Shown: one piece after another, positions 7,681-10,058 of the stretch
Layout of the letters: each line of letters starts with the position of its first letter
How positions within the stretch are numbered: position 1 is the stretch's first letter
Assembly (NCBI GenBank): GCA_003024985.2
Contig: PXIH01S0013674.1
Direction: 5' to 3' (one strand)
DNA: 10,058 nucleotides
Source of the DNA: Euperipatoides rowelli
Lineage: Eukaryota; Onychophora; Udeonychophora; Euonychophora; Peripatopsidae
The notes under the pieces: generated by a model
Databases searched by the model: none
Seen by the model: the letters and a program-made list of their open reading frames with translations, nothing else
What the model was told of the DNA's origin: nothing
Position numbers and translations under genes: made by a program

Positions 7681-7808
7681 AGGTCCCATTTGCATGGTTC
7701 ACTTTATACACGGCTCAACCCGCCACAGTTAGTACCATTCGTATGGACATTTTCATACACGGCTGAGCCACCCTTCTTGATACTGGCTGAGCCGTAGTTG
7801 AGCCTTAA
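7681..7808. repeat. Unassigned repeat with 49-bp period and inverted arms
   Basis: The blocks at 7686-7721 and 7735-7770 align without gaps at 25 of 36 positions, both carrying ATACACGG then a GGCT-x-A-x-CC box. GGCTCAAC at 7712-7719 is the exact reverse complement of GTTGAGCC at 7797-7804, and GGCTGAGCC occurs twice between them (7761-7769, 7785-7793). The block starts TTAGGTCCCATTTGC and ends at TTAA (7805-7808). Its GC content and CpG stand out from the flanks. The structure resembles the terminal region of a DNA transposon or MITE, but I find no partner end in the window. Confidence 0.55.
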
Positions 7809-8415
7809 CCACTTAAACAACCATTTATTTTGAAAAAATATGTCCAAAAACAGACTATTTATTTTGTGTTTTTTTTTTCAATGTTTTTATATGGCTAAAA
7901 AAGGAAATGACATTTATAGCTTTTTTTTTTTTTTTTTAAAGTCACTGTAAAGAAATTATTTTTCAATAGAATATTGCCTAAATTTACTCGTTTTTTTTAT
8001 ATAAAACAAAATAAACATTTATTTCCTTCAAAATAGTTACAAACTATATAAAAACAAAGTGAAAAACATGCCATTGACTGTCTGGTACATTGGTCCAATG
8101 TTTATGGCCACTGACCAGTCTGGGTTAGGGTTATGATCGTGCTAAGAACTTAGTGATCCCAGATTTCTGGTTCAAAGCACAGTAAGGATTAAAAACAAGT
8201 GAATGTATATTATGGTATTATCCTGACATAAGAAATAACATATTTTAGATTGATTCAAATATTTTTTTTTATTTTTAACTTGTTGTAACTCTTGTTTATA
8301 AAACAGAAGGCTAATTTACAATAGCCTATATAAAAATAATCATTTGTTTAATTATGTTACATATAAACTTGTGATTGTAAATAAAAGTAAAATTAGGAAA
8401 AATCATAAAGTAAAA
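7809..8415. other. Non-coding sequence, probably 3' part of the piggyBac element and older DNA
   Basis: No gene. It includes a T17 run (7921-7937) and a palindrome-dense patch (8071-8183). The terminal inverted repeat expected on this side of the piggyBac element could not be recognised: the TTAA tetramers at 7805 and 8276 are not followed by the CCC-type end usual in the superfamily. Confidence 0.5.
8071..8183 (+). repeat. Palindrome-dense patch, possible SINE or MITE remnant
   Basis: Short palindromes follow one another: CATTGG-T-CCAATG (8088-8100), ACTG-AC-CAGT (8110-8119), CTAAG-AA-CTTAG (8142-8153) and CCAGA-TT-TCTGG (8159-8170). An imperfect direct repeat (CCATTGACTGTCTGG at 8071-8085, a CCACTGAC variant at 8109-8123) overlaps them. 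GGTTCAAAGCA (8169-8179) resembles a degenerate Pol III B box, but no matching A box was found, so tRNA-derived origin is weak. Confidence 0.3.
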
Positions 8416-8418
8416 TTA

Positions 8419-8529
8419 AAAAAAATCATTTTTGCAATGGTACACTCTGAAACAGGGTGCAACACATAGGGCTACACAACAATCTTTACAATAATATCGG
8501 GATTCACGGTGAACCTTTTTCCCACATAC
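8419..8529 (-). other. C-terminal Cys-rich zinc-binding domain of the piggyBac transposase
   Basis: A frame of its own on the minus strand reads VCGKKVHRES, then RYYCKDCCVALCVAPCF and VYH, ending at a TAA (8416-8418). The C-x2-C, L-C-x3-C-F and Y-H spacing is the RING/PHD-like Cys-rich domain that closes many piggyBac transposases and binds the terminal repeats. It is offset from the upstream CAVC half-motif by the A8 tract at 8533-8540, so the pseudogene as it stands cannot make it. Confidence 0.85.
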
Positions 8530-9873
8530 ATCTTTTTTTTAGAGCATACTGCACATTTCCTTGATGTTTTTTTGTTTTTTTTATCATTTGCGGAAATATA
8601 ATCTGGAAAATGACGTCCTGAGAGCCAAATTGGAGTTGCAGCTCTACTAGGTCGACGCTTTGTTTTTACGAAATATGTTTTATATTTTTCTATTATCAAG
8701 TTAATCAGTTCCATCCTAAAGCTCAAGGGCTTTTTGTTATGTCCAGTCTTTTGATAAAGAATATATGAATTCCATATCTAGTGACAGGATAGCTACAGAT
8801 ACCCTGATCAACTCTATCAACTCCTCCCATTGTGTTGTTATAGTCCTTCACAATATCAGGAATTTTGATTGTTCCACTTCTTCTTTCACACTCTATCATC
8901 TTAGGTGAATGAACAGTGGATAATAATGTGACGTCTCTTTTATCTGACCATTTCATTACGAGTACCTTACCACGTCTGAAAGCTATGGTTTCAACCTTTT
9001 TTAGTTTTTTTTTTGTCTTAATTTCTGGTGGCATCTCTTTTCTTATAGATTTTACTGTGCCATAAACATCGGTTCGCTGCTTCAGCAATATATCTGTCAA
9101 TTGTGGAGAGATGTAAAAGTTATCTGTCGTCAGGCAATGGCCTTTTTGCAATAATGGATCCATTAGTGTCATAACAATTTGAGAAGACACTGGCAAGTCT
9201 TTATAAACCTGATTCAGTAGGGTTCCTTTACCAGTGTAAATAATTGCTGACCAAACATATCCTGATTTAGATTCGCACAACATGTGCATTTTTATTACAA
9301 ATCTAGCCCTTTTTAGTGGAATGTATTGTACCCATCCATGTCTTCCTTTATACAGCATAAGGCTCTCATCTATAGTGACATCTCGATCCAAGGTGTACAT
9401 AGATTTAAATTTTCGGGTTAGATTTTCATATACAGGAAATATTTTATTTAATTTGGGATTAGGGTGGCTATCATGATCATATAGTTCATCATTTGAAAAA
9501 TGTAGATTTCTTTTCAACAGTTCAAATCATTTTAGAGGCATACAGTCTTTGAAAAATGGAGTATACATAATAAGTATTTTGGTCCAATACAGTGTATAAT
9601 TAGATTTTTGCACTAAGCCCATCAACATTGTTATGGCAAAAAACACTCTAATTTCATTGTTGTTTGGGTCACTCTAAGCAGCTGTCCTTTTTTGTGCTGC
9701 ATATCTATTAGTTTCTTCCACAATAATATTTATTAGGTTATCATCAAAAAATAGACTGAAGAAATCTAATGGGCTACCTTCTGAATCAATATTTGAATCA
9801 ACACCTATGTCATTCACTGTGAAAGGAAATCTTGGTGGTACTGGTGTTGATGCTCTCTCTCTTCTTGCCATAC

Positions 9874-10041
9874 TCAAATGCTTGCAATGCATTCATCATC
9901 ATCTAAATAATTTTCATCATCACTCTCAGAATAACTTGCAGAACTGCTTTCATCATCTGAATTGCTGACAGATATATTTTCATATTCATCAAAACTTTCA
10001 TCTCCAGCATCTAAACTGTCATCTCCATCATCACTATTCAT
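9874..10041 (-). other. Acidic N-terminus of the piggyBac transposase
   Basis: A 55-codon frame from ATG (10039-10041) to TGA (9874-9876), dominated by Asp, Glu and Ser (it begins MNSDDGDDSLDAGDESFDEY). Acidic, disordered N-termini are usual in piggyBac transposases. The next protein block continues in another frame from about 9892, so a frameshift lies at about 9870-9892. This ATG is chosen because it is the only one giving the acidic leader. Confidence 0.8.
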
Positions 10042-10058
10042 TGTAAATTTTTTGTTTT

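Larger units (their letters stand above)
8416..10041 (-). pseudogene. Near full-length PGBD4-like piggyBac transposase, inactivated
   Basis: This is a transposase of the piggyBac superfamily (DDE_Tnp_1_7), which cuts and pastes DNA at TTAA sites in the nucleus. Reading from an ATG at 10039-10041: an acidic 55-codon N-terminus; after a frame change, an N-terminal domain with an ETNRYAAQ box (open frame 9674-9892), then EIRVFFAITMLMGL; then the catalytic core in a 264-codon frame (8723-9517). The core holds VTIDESL with a KGR block, LTTDNFY and NNTMGGVDRVDQ, whose Asp match the DDD triad. After a junction near 8772 the frame changes to NSYILYQKTGHNKK, FRMELINLIIEKY and a CAVC motif, then changes again into a Cys-rich end stopping at a TAA at 8416-8418. 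Visible lesions are a frameshift near 9874-9892, a TAG at 9674-9676, a TGA at 9527-9529, a deletion with frame loss near 8772, and a frameshift in an 8-A run (8533-8540). Total length fits the 550-600 residues usual for PGBD4-like proteins. The 5' terminal repeat lies beyond the window. Confidence 0.93.

Noticed and set aside
7921-7937. T17 run as a poly(A) tail of a minus-strand retroposon
   Set aside because: No retroposon body or target-site duplication could be recognised next to it, and long T runs are common in this window.
8122-8133. GGGTTAGGGTTA resembling telomeric repeat
   Set aside because: Only two units; too short to indicate an interstitial telomere array.
9282-9476. 64-codon open frame on the + strand
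   Set aside because: It lies opposite the well-supported catalytic core of the piggyBac transposase and is a shadow of it.

Overview
The window is AT-rich, gene-poor animal DNA that reads as a graveyard of transposable elements between stretches of unique non-coding sequence. I see no intact host gene, tRNA, rRNA or CRISPR array. CpG is strongly depleted: I count 3 CG in the first 660 bases, where base composition would predict close to 20. That fits a heavily CpG-methylated, vertebrate-like genome. The mix of piggyBac, hAT, Ty3/gypsy-type integrase and Penelope-like reverse transcriptase remnants fits a non-mammalian metazoan (fish, amphibian or similar, or a methylated invertebrate). The species cannot be settled from the sequence.

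Layout. 1-185: degenerate tandem repeat of 65-73 bp. 186-541 (minus): piece of a piggyBac transposase N-terminal half. 542-1980: unique AT-rich DNA with a complex, possibly conserved island (about 780-1010). 1981-2340: a stretch with extreme strand asymmetry (98 G against 15 C on the + strand). 2341-4400: AT-rich DNA with palindromes and islands rich in transcription-factor-like sites (about 2770-2945, 3230-3450, 3600-3910). 4500-4925 (minus): fossil Penelope-like reverse transcriptase with a YVDD box. 5115-6050 (minus): fossil Ty3/gypsy-type integrase ending in a GPY/F-like module. 6086-7025 (minus): fossil hAT-type transposase-like gene with a TTF-type N-terminus. 7035-7165 (minus): a second piggyBac scrap. 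7166-8415: non-coding, with a 24-bp hairpin, a 49-bp-period repeat with inverted GGCTCAAC/GTTGAGCC arms, and a palindrome-dense patch. 8416-10041 (minus): a nearly full-length PGBD4-like piggyBac transposase pseudogene.

The best-preserved item is the last. It reads from an acidic N-terminus, through the three catalytic aspartates, to a C-terminal Cys-rich zinc-binding domain. Two in-frame stops, two frameshifts and one frame-breaking deletion interrupt it. The coding relics are all on the minus strand and do not form an operon or pathway; they look like successive independent insertions that decayed at different ages. I did not find a convincing new biological system. The most checkable oddities are the G-rich asymmetric block, the hAT-integrase adjacency, the unassigned repeat at 7681-7808 and the possible conserved non-coding islands.
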